Positions 36,297 to 45,812 of a stretch of 64,000 nt of DNA are shown here, in pieces. Position numbers and translations under genes: made by a program. The stretch covers positions 310,001-374,000 of the forward strand of contig NZ_LGIC01000086.1 of NCBI RefSeq assembly GCF_001294535.1, in the 5' to 3' direction. The stretch comes from Cypionkella psychrotolerans. GTDB lineage: Bacteria; Pseudomonadota; Alphaproteobacteria; Rhodobacterales; Rhodobacteraceae. Each line of letters opens with the position of its first letter. The stretch's first letter is position 1. The notes under the pieces are model-generated. The model ran no database searches, was not told where the DNA came from, and saw nothing but the letters and a program-made list of their open reading frames with translations.

Positions 36297-37544
36297 TCAG
36301 GCAGGCTGCGCCATCAGAGGTTTCTCGCGGATCGGCAGATGCACGATGGCCGAGAACGCGCCAACGCCGACGCCGATCCACCAGACTGTGCTGTAATCTC
36401 CGGTGATGTCATACAGTTTGCCACCCAGCCAGACGCCGAGGAAGCTGCCGACTTGGTGCGAGAAGAACACCACTCCGTACAGCGTGCCCATATAGCGCAG
36501 CCCATAGATATGCGCGACAAGGCCAGAGGTGAGCGGCACGGTGGCCAACCACAAGCTGCCCATCACCAAGGAGAATATCAGTACGCTCGCCGGGGTCATC
36601 GGCAGCATGATGAACAAAGCCGAGGCCACGGTGCGGGCGAGGTAAATGCCTGAGAGCAGGTATTTCTTGGTGTAGCGTTTGCCCAGCCAGCCCGACATGA
36701 TGCTGCCTGCGATGTTCGCCAGCCCGATCACTGAAATCGCAATCGCGCCTAAGATCGAGGTTGAGGTTATCCCGATATCCGCCAGCAACCCCGACGGGTC
36801 GATGGCGCCGCATTTTTCGGTGATGAAGGCAGGGAAATGGGCGGTGATAAAGCCCAACTGATAGCCGCAGGAAAAGAAGCCGACGAAGATCATGGTGAAG
36901 GACGGGTCTTTGAAGGCGCGTTTCAGCACGGTGCCGAGGGATTCATCAAGTTCATGTTTGGTGGCAATGCTGGGCGAGCGCAGGAAGGGCAGCGCGAACA
37001 GGGCGCACAGGATCACCACGGCGAAGATCACGAAAACGGTTTGCCAATGGTAATGTTGCAGCAGGATTTGCGCGGCTGGTGCACCGAAGACTTGGCCCGC
37101 TGAACCTGCGGCGGTGGCGATGCCCAAAGCCAGCGAGCGGTTTTCCGGTTTGGCAGCACGGCCCACAATAGCAAGGATCACGCCAAAGCCGGTACCTGCG
37201 ATGCCGAAACCCACCAAGATTTCGAGCAGTTGCATCTGGCCGGGGGTGACGGCGTAGCTCGATAGCACAAGGCCCAATGCGTATAATATTGCGCCCGCGA
37301 TGATGGCGCGGCGGTCGCCGAAGCGTTCGGCGAGAGCTCCGAAGATTGGCTGGCCGACACCCCAAGCCAGATTTTGGATCGCGATGGCCATAGAAAACTC
37401 GGCGCGCGGCCAGTTAAATTCGGCGGCGATCGGGATCTGAAACACGCCGAAGCTGGCGCGAATGGCAAAGCCCAGCATAAGGATCACGCAGCCTGCGATC
37501 AGGACCGGGGTGAAGATGCTGGATTTGGGGGAGGTCTGGATCAT
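36297..37544 (-). CDS. MFS transporter (monocarboxylate/oxalate-antiporter-like)
   Basis: A 415-residue twelve-helix carrier. GVFQIPIAAEFNWPRAEFSMAIAIQNLAWGVGQPIFGALAERFGDRR and GVVFFSHQVGSFLGVWLGGKLYD are typical of the OFA/MCT-like branch of MFS, to which the frameshifted carrier at 9177 also belongs. AGGAG precedes ATG 37544 by eight bases; the frame extends to 37616 but without support. It is divergent from the GH13 gene; a link to sugar uptake is possible but not shown. Confidence 0.9.
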   Translation of the reverse strand: MIQTSPKSSIFTPVLIAGCVILMLGFAIRASFGVFQIPIAAEFNWPRAEFSMAIAIQNLAWGVGQPIFGALAERFGDRRAIIAGAILYALGLVLSSYAVTPGQMQLLEILVGFGIAGTGFGVILAIVGRAAKPENRSLALGIATAAGSAGQVFGAPAAQILLQHYHWQTVFVIFAVVILCALFALPFLRSPSIATKHELDESLGTVLKRAFKDPSFTMIFVGFFSCGYQLGFITAHFPAFITEKCGAIDPSGLLADIGITSTSILGAIAISVIGLANIAGSIMSGWLGKRYTKKYLLSGIYLARTVASALFIMLPMTPASVLIFSLVMGSLWLATVPLTSGLVAHIYGLRYMGTLYGVVFFSHQVGSFLGVWLGGKLYDITGDYSTVWWIGVGVGAFSAIVHLPIREKPLMAQPA

Positions 37545-37637
37545 GGAACGGCTCCTGCTTGGCGTCACGGTTAGCCGATGGTTTGGCGGGGTCAACGGCA
37601 GAATTGTGTGGGACACAAGCCGGGCGGTCTGTGCAAG

Positions 37638-37667
37638 GCTTCCAAAGCGGTTTAGGCTTTGGGAAGC
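37638..37667. promoter_or_regulatory. Inverted repeat ahead of the glucosidase gene
   Basis: GCTTCC-AAAGC (37638-37648) and GCTTTGGGAAGC (37656-37667) pair with one bulged base across a seven-base loop, 20 bases before the GH13 start. It could be an operator or an mRNA hairpin near the ribosome site. Confidence 0.4.
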
Positions 37668-37687
37668 AGCAGTTATCGGAGGCGGGA

Positions 37688-39292
37688 ATGGCGGAATGGT
37701 GGCGTGGTTCGGTGACCTATCAGGTCTATCCCCGGTCGTTTCAGGATGACAATGGCGACGGGATCGGCGATCTGAACGGCATCACACGGCGTCTGGATCA
37801 TATCGCCGATCTGGGCTGTGATGCGGTCTGGCTGTCACCGTTTTTCACCTCGCCAATGCTGGATATGGGTTATGATGTGGCCGATTACACCGACGTTGAC
37901 CCGGTGTTTGGCACTTTGGCGGATTTCGATGCTTTGGTGGCGCGGGCGCATGATCTGGGTCTGAAGGTGATCATTGATCAGGTGTTGAACCATTCGTCCG
38001 ACAAGCACCCGTTCTTTGGGGAAAGCCGCAAGAACCGCGAAAACGACAAGTCGGATTGGTATATCTGGGTCGATCCGCGCCCCGATGGCACGCCGCCCTG
38101 CAACTGGCTTTCGGTGTTTGGTGGCCCCGCGTTCACTTGGGACGCGCGGCGCAAGCAGTATTACATGCACTCGTTTTTGCCGCAGCAGCCCGACTTCAAC
38201 TACCGCAATCCGGCGGTGGTGGAGTATATGGAATCTGTGCTGCGGTTCTGGCTGGATCGTGGGGTGGATGGTTTCCGCTTTGATACGGTGAACTACTTCT
38301 TCAAGGACGCTTTGTTCCGCAATGATGCCGCCGATTACCGGGTGAAAACCAAGGCGGATGGCAACCCCTATGAGATGCAATATCATTTGTTCTCAAAGGG
38401 TCAGCCGGAAAATCTGGGCTGGATGGAACGCATCCGCCGGGTGATGGACGAATATGTTGATCGCGCCACGGTGGGCGAGATGGGTGAGGCGCATCATGCC
38501 ATTCGGATGATGGGCGAATACACCGCCCCCGGCCGGCTGCATCAGTGCTATTCGTTTGAAATGATGGGCTACGATTACTCGGCTGCGTTCTTCCGAGGCA
38601 AGATTGAGGAATTCTTCACCGGTGCACCGAATGGTTGGCCGATGTGGGCGTTTTCCAATCACGACGTGGTGCGGCAGGCGTCGCGTTGGGCCAAGCATGG
38701 CATGTCGCAGGACGCTTTGGCGCGACAGGCTGGGGCGTTGCTGCTGTCGTTCCAAGGCTCGATTTGCCTCTGGGAAGGCGAGGAGATTGGGCAGACTGAT
38801 ACTGAACTGGTGCTTGAGGAACTGACCGACCCGCAGGGCATCAACTTTTGGCCGGAGCCTGTGGGGCGCGATAATACCCGCACACCGATGGTGTGGGATG
38901 CCTCGCCGAACGGCGGGTTTAGCACGGGCAAGCCGTGGCTTCCGGTGAAAGCGCCGCAACTGGCGCGCAATGTGGCGTCTCAGGTGGGCGTGGCGGGGTC
39001 GGTGCTGGAAACCTATCGCGCGATGCTGGCCTATCGGAAAGCGTCGGACGACTTGGTGGCCGGTGCGACGCAGTTCTTCCAGCTGCCCGAGCCGATTTTG
39101 GCCTTCACCCGTGGCGATGCGGTGCTCTGCGTCTTCAACCTGTCGCCCGAAGCGGTTTCGGTGGCTGTTGAAGGTGCGAGCGGGCTAGAGGGGCCATCGC
39201 AGGGTGCAGTTCTGGATGGAACGCGGTTAGCACTGGGGCCGAATGGCTTTGCGTTTTTAACTTTGGATGGGGCGGCATCGGTGCGGGTCTGA
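37688..39292 (+). CDS. GH13 alpha-glucosidase
   Basis: A 534-residue family 13 retaining glycosidase. The four conserved regions are clear: I, DQVLNHSSDKH (98-106); II, GVDGFRFDTVN with nucleophile D199; III, TVGEMG with acid/base E264; IV, FSNHDVVRQ with transition-state D326. No signal peptide is visible, so it acts on imported maltose, isomaltose or sucrose-type oligosaccharides in the cytosol, as in alphaproteobacterial agl systems; the matching ABC transporter is not present here. GGAGG precedes ATG 37688; the open stretch from 37559 is rejected. Confidence 0.93.
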   Translation: MAEWWRGSVTYQVYPRSFQDDNGDGIGDLNGITRRLDHIADLGCDAVWLSPFFTSPMLDMGYDVADYTDVDPVFGTLADFDALVARAHDLGLKVIIDQVLNHSSDKHPFFGESRKNRENDKSDWYIWVDPRPDGTPPCNWLSVFGGPAFTWDARRKQYYMHSFLPQQPDFNYRNPAVVEYMESVLRFWLDRGVDGFRFDTVNYFFKDALFRNDAADYRVKTKADGNPYEMQYHLFSKGQPENLGWMERIRRVMDEYVDRATVGEMGEAHHAIRMMGEYTAPGRLHQCYSFEMMGYDYSAAFFRGKIEEFFTGAPNGWPMWAFSNHDVVRQASRWAKHGMSQDALARQAGALLLSFQGSICLWEGEEIGQTDTELVLEELTDPQGINFWPEPVGRDNTRTPMVWDASPNGGFSTGKPWLPVKAPQLARNVASQVGVAGSVLETYRAMLAYRKASDDLVAGATQFFQLPEPILAFTRGDAVLCVFNLSPEAVSVAVEGASGLEGPSQGAVLDGTRLALGPNGFAFLTLDGAASVRV

Positions 39293-39315
39293 GCGGGCTT
39301 ACTACATTAAGGTCG

Positions 39316-39335
39316 CCGGGGGTTTCACCCCCCGG
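39316..39335 (+). terminator. GC hairpin after the glucosidase gene
   Basis: CCGGGGG (39316-39322) pairs with CCCCCGG (39329-39335). No T run follows directly, so termination is only likely, not certain. Confidence 0.5.
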
Positions 39336-39431
39336 ATCCCCGTGGGATATTTGAGCACAGAGGATGATAGTTTTAGTCAAGTTGTCAGGAGTTTTGGGGA
39401 CCACGACCACAAGGGTATCGCCCCATTTATT

Positions 39432-40862
39432 TCATAATTTCTGCCAAGACACGCCAGCGGCGGGAATGGTCTTGCCATCCTATTCGATGTCTAAACCATT
39501 GTTATTGAACAAGAAGCGGTGGACCTCGGCATCCCTGCGCCGCAGGCCTTCCGGCAGTGGGTTGGTCTCAATCCCAGCCTTATGGCACAGTGCCGTCAAG
39601 AAGTGCGCCGAGCCGGTATCGTCGAGCCGTCCGGCAAGATAGCAGATACCCCCAGCACAGTTCAGCCCGGGTCAACCGTCGGCAGTGGTTTCAATCACCT
39701 CATCCGCCGTCTCAATCTTCTCACGCCAGTGCAGGAACTGAGCGCTGTTGGCCAGCCGAACCTTCAGCGCAGGCGGCAGACTTTCGACGTGGGCATTCAA
39801 GCCGGGTAGATTGGGCGGTGAGGGGACGGGGGTGGCGAATTCAAACGTCTAGGTGTCGCTGCGCGGGCTGATCAGCGAGATGCCTTTGTGCGCGGCGAGT
39901 GCCTTTAGGAAAGGCTGCGACAGGGTGGCGACACCGGGGGCGAGCACAAGTTTGTCGGTCGAAAGATCGGCGCAATCCGGCGGGATGATGTCGATGTTCA
40001 GGCCCAACCGGCACAAGGCGCGATTGGTCTCAAACGCAAGGCGGAAATAGCTGAAATCACGCCCCTGCGGCTGTGTCGCCACGCCCAAGCCGAAGCACAA
40101 TCGGCCACCAGCGTAGCTTCGGCGCGGACATTAGAAACATCGGGAACCAGTGTCAGTTCGAGGGTGGCCCGTGCCGCTTCGTTGTGCGCCGGGGCGGCCA
40201 GGGGATCGGGCCGCAGCAGGCCTGCATGCATCTGTTCTTGTACATACGCCGCCTGACGCCAACGGAAATAGCAGATCGCTTCGGCACCATGCGCGAAGGG
40301 ATACCGTGACGCGAGGTCGAGGTCGACTCCGGTTGCGAAGTGATCGGAATCCGTGACTTGGCCCATATAATTATGCATGATGGGTGCCGCAGAGTGGCGA
40401 GGAATGATTTCAGCTTGTTGTCGGCTTAAGGAGGCGACTTCGACAGAGGCGCAGCGGTAGAACACCATCAAATGTGCCGAGTTCGCCAGTGCAGTGACGG
40501 TCTTGGCCCTTTCGGTGCGGTAGGGCGATGGCTCAAATCATAGTGACGGGACGGTCCGAAGCCGCGTTGCCTGCCGTCCTTATCCATAGCCAGCATGTCA
40601 GGATGTTTGGTCTGCATCCAACGCGGTGGGATAGCGGTGGGGTGCCGAGCACGACTTGCAGGTCCGCATTACCCAAGGTTTCGATGGCACGGTCCAGCCC
40701 AGCCGCAATCATAGCTGCCGGGCGTAGGTTCCATCCGCGCCCAAGCAAATACACCGATCCGGACCCAAGTCAGGCCCAGCTTCGCCATCCGCGCAGCGTA
40801 CTCGACCCATCGCAATTCGGGTTAAGGCTCGGGGTCGTCACAAACACCAAGGTACGTTTCAT
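39432..40862 (-). pseudogene. GH42 beta-galactosidase relic
   Basis: Across minus-strand frames one reads an entire family 42 beta-galactosidase in tatters: ATG 40862 with MKRTL; then VEYAARMAKLGLTWVRIGVFAW and GLDRAIETLGNADLQVVLGTP; then PIMHNYMGQVTDSDHFATGVDLD; YFRWRQAAYVQEQMHAGLLRPD; LGLNIDIIPPDCADLSTDKLVLAPG; SLPPALKVRLANSAQFLHWREKIETADEVIE; EGLRRRDAEVHRFLFNN; and the terminal WDGKTIPAAGVSWQKL with TGA at 39432. There are several frameshifts, in-frame stops and internal deletions. Only about 475 codons remain of an expected 640 or more, and the parts that should carry both catalytic glutamates (the DNE-like and MEQ-like segments) are absent. It hydrolysed beta-galactosides before decay. 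Confidence 0.88.
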
Positions 40863-40881
40863 ATTTATGACTTTTAATTCA

Positions 40882-41733
40882 CTAAATTATGACCTGATGT
40901 TCATGTTGACCTTTGGTGGTGCCTTCGATCACGAAGGTCGCGCCGGAATTGGGGGCTATGCGCAGGGCTTCCGCATCCAAATTCTTGCGCGCCGAGGTGA
41001 CGATCAGAGCGCTCAGCTGCGGGCCAGCGAAGGCTGGGCAGGTGATCTGGGGGGCATCGATCGGAATGGATCGCAGGAACGTGCCGTCAGCATCATAGGC
41101 AGCGACGCGCGATGCGCCCCATTGTGCCAGCCACATCACCCCCCCCGCGTCAATCACTGCGCCGTCAGGGTAGAGGCCCTCGGCTGTCAGGTCGAGAAAC
41201 ACCTCAGGCGCGGCATTTGGCCAGCCATCTGCATCCAGAGCGACCTTCATCACCTTGTGGGTAATGGTATCGGTAAAGTGGGCGAAAGCTCCGCTGGGCG
41301 GGAAACAGATGGCATTCGGAACGGTTATATCGCTGTAAAGTTTGCGCAATTCGCCGCGATAATAACGGTAAATCGCGCCCGCACCCGCCGCCTCATCCTT
41401 CGCCATTGTGCCAATCCAGAAGCCGCCTTGTGGATCGGCGCGGCCATCGTTGGGGCGGTTTTTCGGCTTATCTTGTTCGAGCAAGCAGAGGGTTTCAACT
41501 TCCTCGGTTTCCAGATCAAACAGGAACAGATCGCGCTCTCCAGCGATCAGCAGAACATCGTCTGAGACCCAGCCTGCCGCCGAGACGATCTCAGGGAAGC
41601 GCCATTCGCGCGGACCATCGCGGTCTTGCGACAGCAGTTTTTGGTTGTTGATATCGAACCAGAACATTTGTTCACGAATTGGATGCCAAAGTGGACCTTC
41701 GCCCAACTCACACAGGCGTGGATCGAAAATCAT
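40882..41733 (-). CDS. SMP-30/gluconolactonase family protein
   Basis: A 283-residue six-bladed propeller lactonase. Metal-binding positions are visible: E12 in LGEGPLWHP, the Asn in [20 protein letters not shown], and the Asp in [11 protein letters not shown]. In this setting it most likely opens galactonolactone (or arabinonolactone) to the sugar acid used by the aldolase and kinase beside it. The start ATG overlaps the stop of dgoA by four bases, indicating translational coupling; it is the last gene of the dgoK-dgoA-lactonase operon. The galactose relic lies 20 bases farther on. Confidence 0.92.
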   Translation of the reverse strand: MIFDPRLCELGEGPLWHPIREQMFWFDINNQKLLSQDRDGPREWRFPEIVSAAGWVSDDVLLIAGERDLFLFDLETEEVETLCLLEQDKPKNRPNDGRADPQGGFWIGTMAKDEAAGAGAIYRYYRGELRKLYSDITVPNAICFPPSGAFAHFTDTITHKVMKVALDADGWPNAAPEVFLDLTAEGLYPDGAVIDAGGVMWLAQWGASRVAAYDADGTFLRSIPIDAPQITCPAFAGPQLSALIVTSARKNLDAEALRIAPNSGATFVIEGTTKGQHEHQVII

Positions 41734-42335
41734 GCGCTGGCCTCATCATATGCTTTGACAATGGCGCGGGCTTTTGCGCTGACTTCAACAACCGACAGAC
41801 CCGGCGTGTAGAGCGCCGTGCCAATGCCAAAACCGCTTGCCCCCGCTTTGATCCATTCGCCGAAGTTCGAGGCGCCCGCGCCACCCACGGCATAGACCTC
41901 GCAGGTTTTTGGCAATACGGCGCGAATTGCTTTCAAGCCCTCGGGGCCGATCAGATTGGCGGGAAAAATCTTTAGCCCATCCGCCCCCGCCGCCAAAGCC
42001 GCGAAACATTCGGTGGGCGTCATCACCCCCGGCCAACTCGCCATACCAGCGGCTTTGCTGGCGCGGATCACATCTGGATTGCAGTTGGGCGAGACGATCA
42101 GACGACCCCCGGCAGCCGCGACGGCGGCCACATCCTCCACGCTCAGCACAGTACCCGCGCCGATTTCTGCCTGCGATCCGAAGGCCTTAACCATCGCCGC
42201 AATCGAGTCCAGCGGATTGGGCGAGTTCAGCGGCACCTCTATGCGGGTGATGCCTGCGGCAATCAGCGCCTCGGCCACAGGCACGGCCTCGGCAGGGGTG
42301 ATACCACGCAGAATGGCGATCAGGGGGCGAGTCAT
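41730..42335 (-). CDS. dgoA: 2-dehydro-3-deoxy-6-phosphogalactonate aldolase
   Basis: A 201-residue class I aldolase of the KDPG/KDPGal family, cleaving 2-keto-3-deoxy-6-phosphogalactonate to pyruvate and glyceraldehyde 3-phosphate. The Schiff-base lysine is K122 in [14 protein letters not shown] and the general base is E33 in RIEVPLNSP. The PANLIGP and [11 protein letters not shown] wording matches the KDPGal (DgoA) branch more than Eda, and the kinase next to it agrees. It overlaps both neighbours by four bases. Confidence 0.94.
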   Translation of the reverse strand: MTRPLIAILRGITPAEAVPVAEALIAAGITRIEVPLNSPNPLDSIAAMVKAFGSQAEIGAGTVLSVEDVAAVAAAGGRLIVSPNCNPDVIRASKAAGMASWPGVMTPTECFAALAAGADGLKIFPANLIGPEGLKAIRAVLPKTCEVYAVGGAGASNFGEWIKAGASGFGIGTALYTPGLSVVEVSAKARAIVKAYDEASA

Positions 42336-43234
42336 GGCTTGGCTTTCTGCAAAACACCGCGCGCGGCGGCAAGGCCTGCGAGGGTGCAGGCGGTGGCGTC
42401 TAGAGATTCGGAAGCGGCCCCTTGCGCGGTCAGTGCATAGGCATAGCGAGTAGATAGCGCTTCGGCCCCGATTAGGGCAATGCGCTGACCCAGCCAGTAG
42501 GGTTTGGCTGCGGCGAGTTCCAATCCGATCAGCAAACCCGATAATCGCGAGTGGGCAGCGGTGGGCGAAAGACCGCTCAACAGCCCTTCGGCGCGCAATG
42601 TGAATAGACGTGCGGAAATCTTCTCGGGTCGCTCCATCGCCTCGGCCAGGCCTTGCGCAAAGGCATCTTCATCGCTGCCCTCACTGCCCATACCATGCCG
42701 CAACACCGACTGTTGCGACAGCAGCGCGAACATTTCTCCGGTCATGAAGGTCTGAAATGATACCACCTCACCCGCCGAGACATGCACCCATTTTGAATGA
42801 GTGCCGGGCAGGCAGAACACGCCGTCAAAGCCCCGCAGCAGCGCCAAGGCTCCGGCGATTTGGGTTTCTTCGCCGCGCATCACATCGGCGGGCTTGGCCT
42901 GAGACAACCCCGGCGCAATCATCATCTGTATGCGCGGATCGGCCGTTGGCACCGCCATCAACTCACCCGACGCAACCGGGGAGCAGGGGACGTGGCGATA
43001 GGGCGCTTCCATCCAACCTTGCCGCGCGCCGACCATGCCACAGGCGATCACCGGCGTCACCTCTGGGCTCAACCAAGGCGCGATCAGCCGCAGCAAGGCG
43101 GGTTCAAACTCGGCCCTAGCCAGTTTCCCCATGCCCTCGTCAGAACCTGCCGAGGCCAGCACACCCTCTGGTCCCATCGCCCAAGCCCGCAGGTTTGAGG
43201 TGCCCCAATCAACGGCGATCCAGTCGGGTGTCAT
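42332..43234 (-). CDS. dgoK: 2-dehydro-3-deoxygalactonokinase
   Basis: A 300-residue sugar-acid kinase that phosphorylates 2-keto-3-deoxygalactonate with ATP. The N-terminal phosphate-binding motif is [16 protein letters not shown], and [12 protein letters not shown] followed by [10 protein letters not shown] is diagnostic of the DgoK family. Start ATG 43234 is chosen over 43303, where the frame would run through the operator region. It is the first gene of the operon and divergent from the IclR regulator. No galactonate dehydratase (dgoD) or galactose dehydrogenase is in the window. Confidence 0.94.
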   Translation of the reverse strand: MTPDWIAVDWGTSNLRAWAMGPEGVLASAGSDEGMGKLARAEFEPALLRLIAPWLSPEVTPVIACGMVGARQGWMEAPYRHVPCSPVASGELMAVPTADPRIQMMIAPGLSQAKPADVMRGEETQIAGALALLRGFDGVFCLPGTHSKWVHVSAGEVVSFQTFMTGEMFALLSQQSVLRHGMGSEGSDEDAFAQGLAEAMERPEKISARLFTLRAEGLLSGLSPTAAHSRLSGLLIGLELAAAKPYWLGQRIALIGAEALSTRYAYALTAQGAASESLDATACTLAGLAAARGVLQKAKP

Positions 43235-43263
43235 TGTAGTTCCAGTATTTGAAATAAAGTCTT

Positions 43264-43281
43264 GCATAATGGGAATTATGC
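43264..43281. promoter_or_regulatory. Palindromic operator between dgoK and the IclR gene
   Basis: GCATAAT (43264-43270) and ATTATGC (43275-43281) form a perfect inverted repeat with a GGGA spacer, in the 85-base divergent gap. The size and AT-rich arms fit an IclR-type site controlling both directions. Confidence 0.65.
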
Positions 43282-43319
43282 TATTTACCTTAGGCCCTGT
43301 CAATTCCTGCGAGGCACCG

Positions 43320-44096
43320 ATGCGCGATAATCAGCAAGATGGCACCGTCGGCAAGGCGCTGGACGTGCTGGAGACGGTGGCCACCCTCGCGCCGGTGCGG
43401 TTCAGCGAACTGCTGGCACGCGGCGGTTATCCAAAGGCGACGCTGTACCGTCTGCTGCAAACCCTGACGCATCAGGGCATGCTGGCTTATGACGAGGATC
43501 GCGGCAGCTATAGTTTGGGTCTGCGGTTGGTCAGGTTGGCGCATGGGGCTTGGGCGCAAAGCTCGCTGGCCCCATTGGCGCGGCGGGCGTTGGATGATTT
43601 GGCGGCGCTGACGGGTGAGACGGTGCATCTGGCGCAGATGGATCAGGGTCAAGTGCTGTATGTTGACAAACGCAACGCTGCGCGGCCTGTCGAGATGTTT
43701 TCGCAGGCGGGCAAGGTGGGGCCAACCTATTGCACCGGGGTCGGCAAGGCGATGCTGGCGTTTATGCCCGATGCGACAATGGCCGAAGCCTTGGCGCGGC
43801 AGAGTTTTCACCGTTTCACCGCGCAAACGTTGGACAGCCCTGCGCTGTTGGCTGAACTGGCCGCAATCCGGGCGCGGGGCTATGCTTATGACAATGAGGA
43901 GCATGAGGCTGGCATCATTTGTGTGGCCGCCCCCATTCTGGCACGTTCGGGTCGGATGATCGGCGCGGTTTCAGTCACCTCGACCACGACACGCAGCAGT
44001 CTGCGGGCCTTGGAGGCGCATGTTGGGCGGCTAAAGCTGGCGGCGGCAGAGATTGCAGCCGAGGCGGAAAGCTGGCGGTTTCCCGAGCACGTTTAG
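43320..44096 (+). CDS. IclR family transcriptional regulator
   Basis: A 258-residue regulator with an N-terminal winged helix (GKALDVLETVA, FSELLARGGYPKATLYRLLQTLTHQGML at about 10-60) and the IclR ligand domain (residues about 85-250, with PVEMFSQAGKVGPTYCTGVGKAMLAF and RARGYAYDNEEHEAGIICVAAPI). It is divergent from dgoK and probably responds to galactonate or its keto-deoxy derivative. GAGG precedes ATG 43320. The upstream open frame from 43035 lies antisense to dgoK and is not part of the gene. Confidence 0.93.
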   Translation: MRDNQQDGTVGKALDVLETVATLAPVRFSELLARGGYPKATLYRLLQTLTHQGMLAYDEDRGSYSLGLRLVRLAHGAWAQSSLAPLARRALDDLAALTGETVHLAQMDQGQVLYVDKRNAARPVEMFSQAGKVGPTYCTGVGKAMLAFMPDATMAEALARQSFHRFTAQTLDSPALLAELAAIRARGYAYDNEEHEAGIICVAAPILARSGRMIGAVSVTSTTTRSSLRALEAHVGRLKLAAAEIAAEAESWRFPEHV

Positions 44097-44122
44097 CTGA
44101 AGTGCGATCCTGCGCTGTGACC

Positions 44123-45025
44123 TCAGTCCGAGAAGTGTTTCTCGCCCCGTGCTGCGGCCAGATCCAACTGACGCTGCCGCTCGCGGAAGCGGGTGCGATC
44201 CGTCTCGGAATACTCGGCTACACAATGGTGGCAGCAGGCGCCGCGCTCATATTCAAGGCGATGCTTGTCTTCGGCGCTGATCGGACGACGGCAGGCGTGG
44301 CAACTGTCATAATCGCCCGGAACTAGCCCGTGGCCAACTGAGACGCGGCCGTCAAACACATAACACTCGCCATCCCACATCGAGGCCTCGGCGGGTACGT
44401 CTTCGAGGTATTTCAGGATGCCACCCTTGAGGTGAAACACCTCATTCACCCCCTGCCCCAGCAGATAATTCGTTGATTTCTCGCAGCGAATCCCACCCGT
44501 GCAGAACATCGCAATCCGCTTGCCACGGTATTCGTCTTTGTGGTCTTCCCACCATTTCGGGAAATCGCGGAAGCTGCGAATGTCGGGGTCAACCGCGCCT
44601 TGGAAGGTGCCGATGCCGACCTCGTAATCATTGCGGGTATCAATCAGCGCCACATCGGGAGAGGCAATCAGCGCGTTCCAATCCTGAGGCGCCACATAAG
44701 ACCCGACCCGTGTGATCGGATCGACATCAGGCTGGCCCATCGTCACAATCTCACGCTTAAGCTTCACCTTCATGCGGCCAAATGGCATCTCGGTGGTGTA
44801 GCTTTCCTTGTGTTCCAGCGCCGCACAGCCCGGCAGGTTACGCAGATGCACGAGAACGGCAGCGATCCCGGAAGCAGGCCCAGCGATGGTCCCATTGATG
44901 CCTTCGTGGGCTAGCAGGAGTGACCCCTTCACCCCTTTTGCGATGCAAACATCCAACAGCGGCCCCTGCAAAGCGGCGGGGTCGGGGAAACGGGTGAAGT
45001 GATAGAGAGCGGCGACGGTCAGCAT
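44123..45025 (-). CDS. trhO: tRNA uridine(34) hydroxylase, rhodanese-related
   Basis: A 300-residue YceA/TrhO protein, which hydroxylates U34 of certain tRNAs to 5-hydroxyuridine using molecular oxygen in the route to cmo5U/mo5U. The N-terminal domain (about 1-95) has HEGINGTIAG; the rhodanese domain has the active-site loop CTGGIRCEK. The C-terminal tail has CHACRRPI and CCHHC, a probable zinc site. It is divergent from pncA across a 114-base gap. Confidence 0.93.
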   Translation of the reverse strand: MLTVAALYHFTRFPDPAALQGPLLDVCIAKGVKGSLLLAHEGINGTIAGPASGIAAVLVHLRNLPGCAALEHKESYTTEMPFGRMKVKLKREIVTMGQPDVDPITRVGSYVAPQDWNALIASPDVALIDTRNDYEVGIGTFQGAVDPDIRSFRDFPKWWEDHKDEYRGKRIAMFCTGGIRCEKSTNYLLGQGVNEVFHLKGGILKYLEDVPAEASMWDGECYVFDGRVSVGHGLVPGDYDSCHACRRPISAEDKHRLEYERGACCHHCVAEYSETDRTRFRERQRQLDLAAARGEKHFSD

Positions 45026-45139
45026 GGCCGCGATTTACGCCTTAGTGCGGCGCAGAGCAATATCTTTAGCTGGACGCCTTTGGGTTGACCGGGCGAAAGC
45101 TGCCGCTTACCCCTTGAGCAGCCGGAACAGGAGACCCCG

Positions 45140-45748
45140 ATGCGCCCCGCCGATGAAGCCCTGATCGTGATCGACATCCAGAACGATTTCTGCCCCGGCG
45201 GCGCTTTGGCCGTGGCGGGGGGCGATGCAATTATCCCGAAGGTCAACGCTTTGATGGCCGAGTTTGACTGCGTGGTGCTGACGCAGGATTGGCACCCGGC
45301 GGATCATTCCTCCTTCGCCGCCAACCATCCGGGGGCGGGAGCTTTTTCGCAAATCCAGATGCCCTATGGCCCGCAAGTTTTGTGGCCGGTGCATTGCGTG
45401 CAAGGCTCTGCAGGGGCGGAATTTCATGCAGATTTGCAGACGGAACCCGCGCAACTGATTGTGCGCAAAGGCTTTCGCTCTGGCATCGACAGCTATTCGG
45501 CGTTTTTTGAGAATGATCACTGCACCCCGACCGGGTTGGAGGGTTACTTGCGCGCGCGTGGGATTAATGTGCTGACTCTGGTCGGGTTGGCCACGGATTT
45601 CTGCGTGGCCTATTCGGCATTGGATGCGGCAAAGCTTGGGTTTTCGGTGACCTTGCTGGAAACTGCCTGCCGCGCGATTGACCTGAACGGCACGATGGCC
45701 GAGGCGAAGGCGAAATGTTTGGCGGCTGGCGTGCATTGGGTGGTCTGA
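45140..45748 (+). CDS. pncA: Nicotinamidase/pyrazinamidase
   Basis: Deamidates nicotinamide to nicotinate in NAD salvage. The 202-residue product has the isochorismatase fold with catalytic D12 (IDIQNDF), K110 (VRKGF) and C155 (ATDFCVAY), and metal ligands D50, H52 and H56 in QDWHPADHSS. Its partner pncB lies about 2.2 kb downstream, with a damaged histidine kinase in between. Confidence 0.96.
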   Translation: MRPADEALIVIDIQNDFCPGGALAVAGGDAIIPKVNALMAEFDCVVLTQDWHPADHSSFAANHPGAGAFSQIQMPYGPQVLWPVHCVQGSAGAEFHADLQTEPAQLIVRKGFRSGIDSYSAFFENDHCTPTGLEGYLRARGINVLTLVGLATDFCVAYSALDAAKLGFSVTLLETACRAIDLNGTMAEAKAKCLAAGVHWVV

Positions 45749-45812
45749 CGCTCATCTGACGTTAACTTTTGCGGGTTAGCCTTGCGCTGCGAGAGGCAAA
45801 AGGCCGCAGGGA

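Noticed and set aside
40528-41565. 345-codon plus-strand open frame
   Set aside because: Opposite the SMP-30 lactonase and the GH42 relic, both identifiable on the minus strand.
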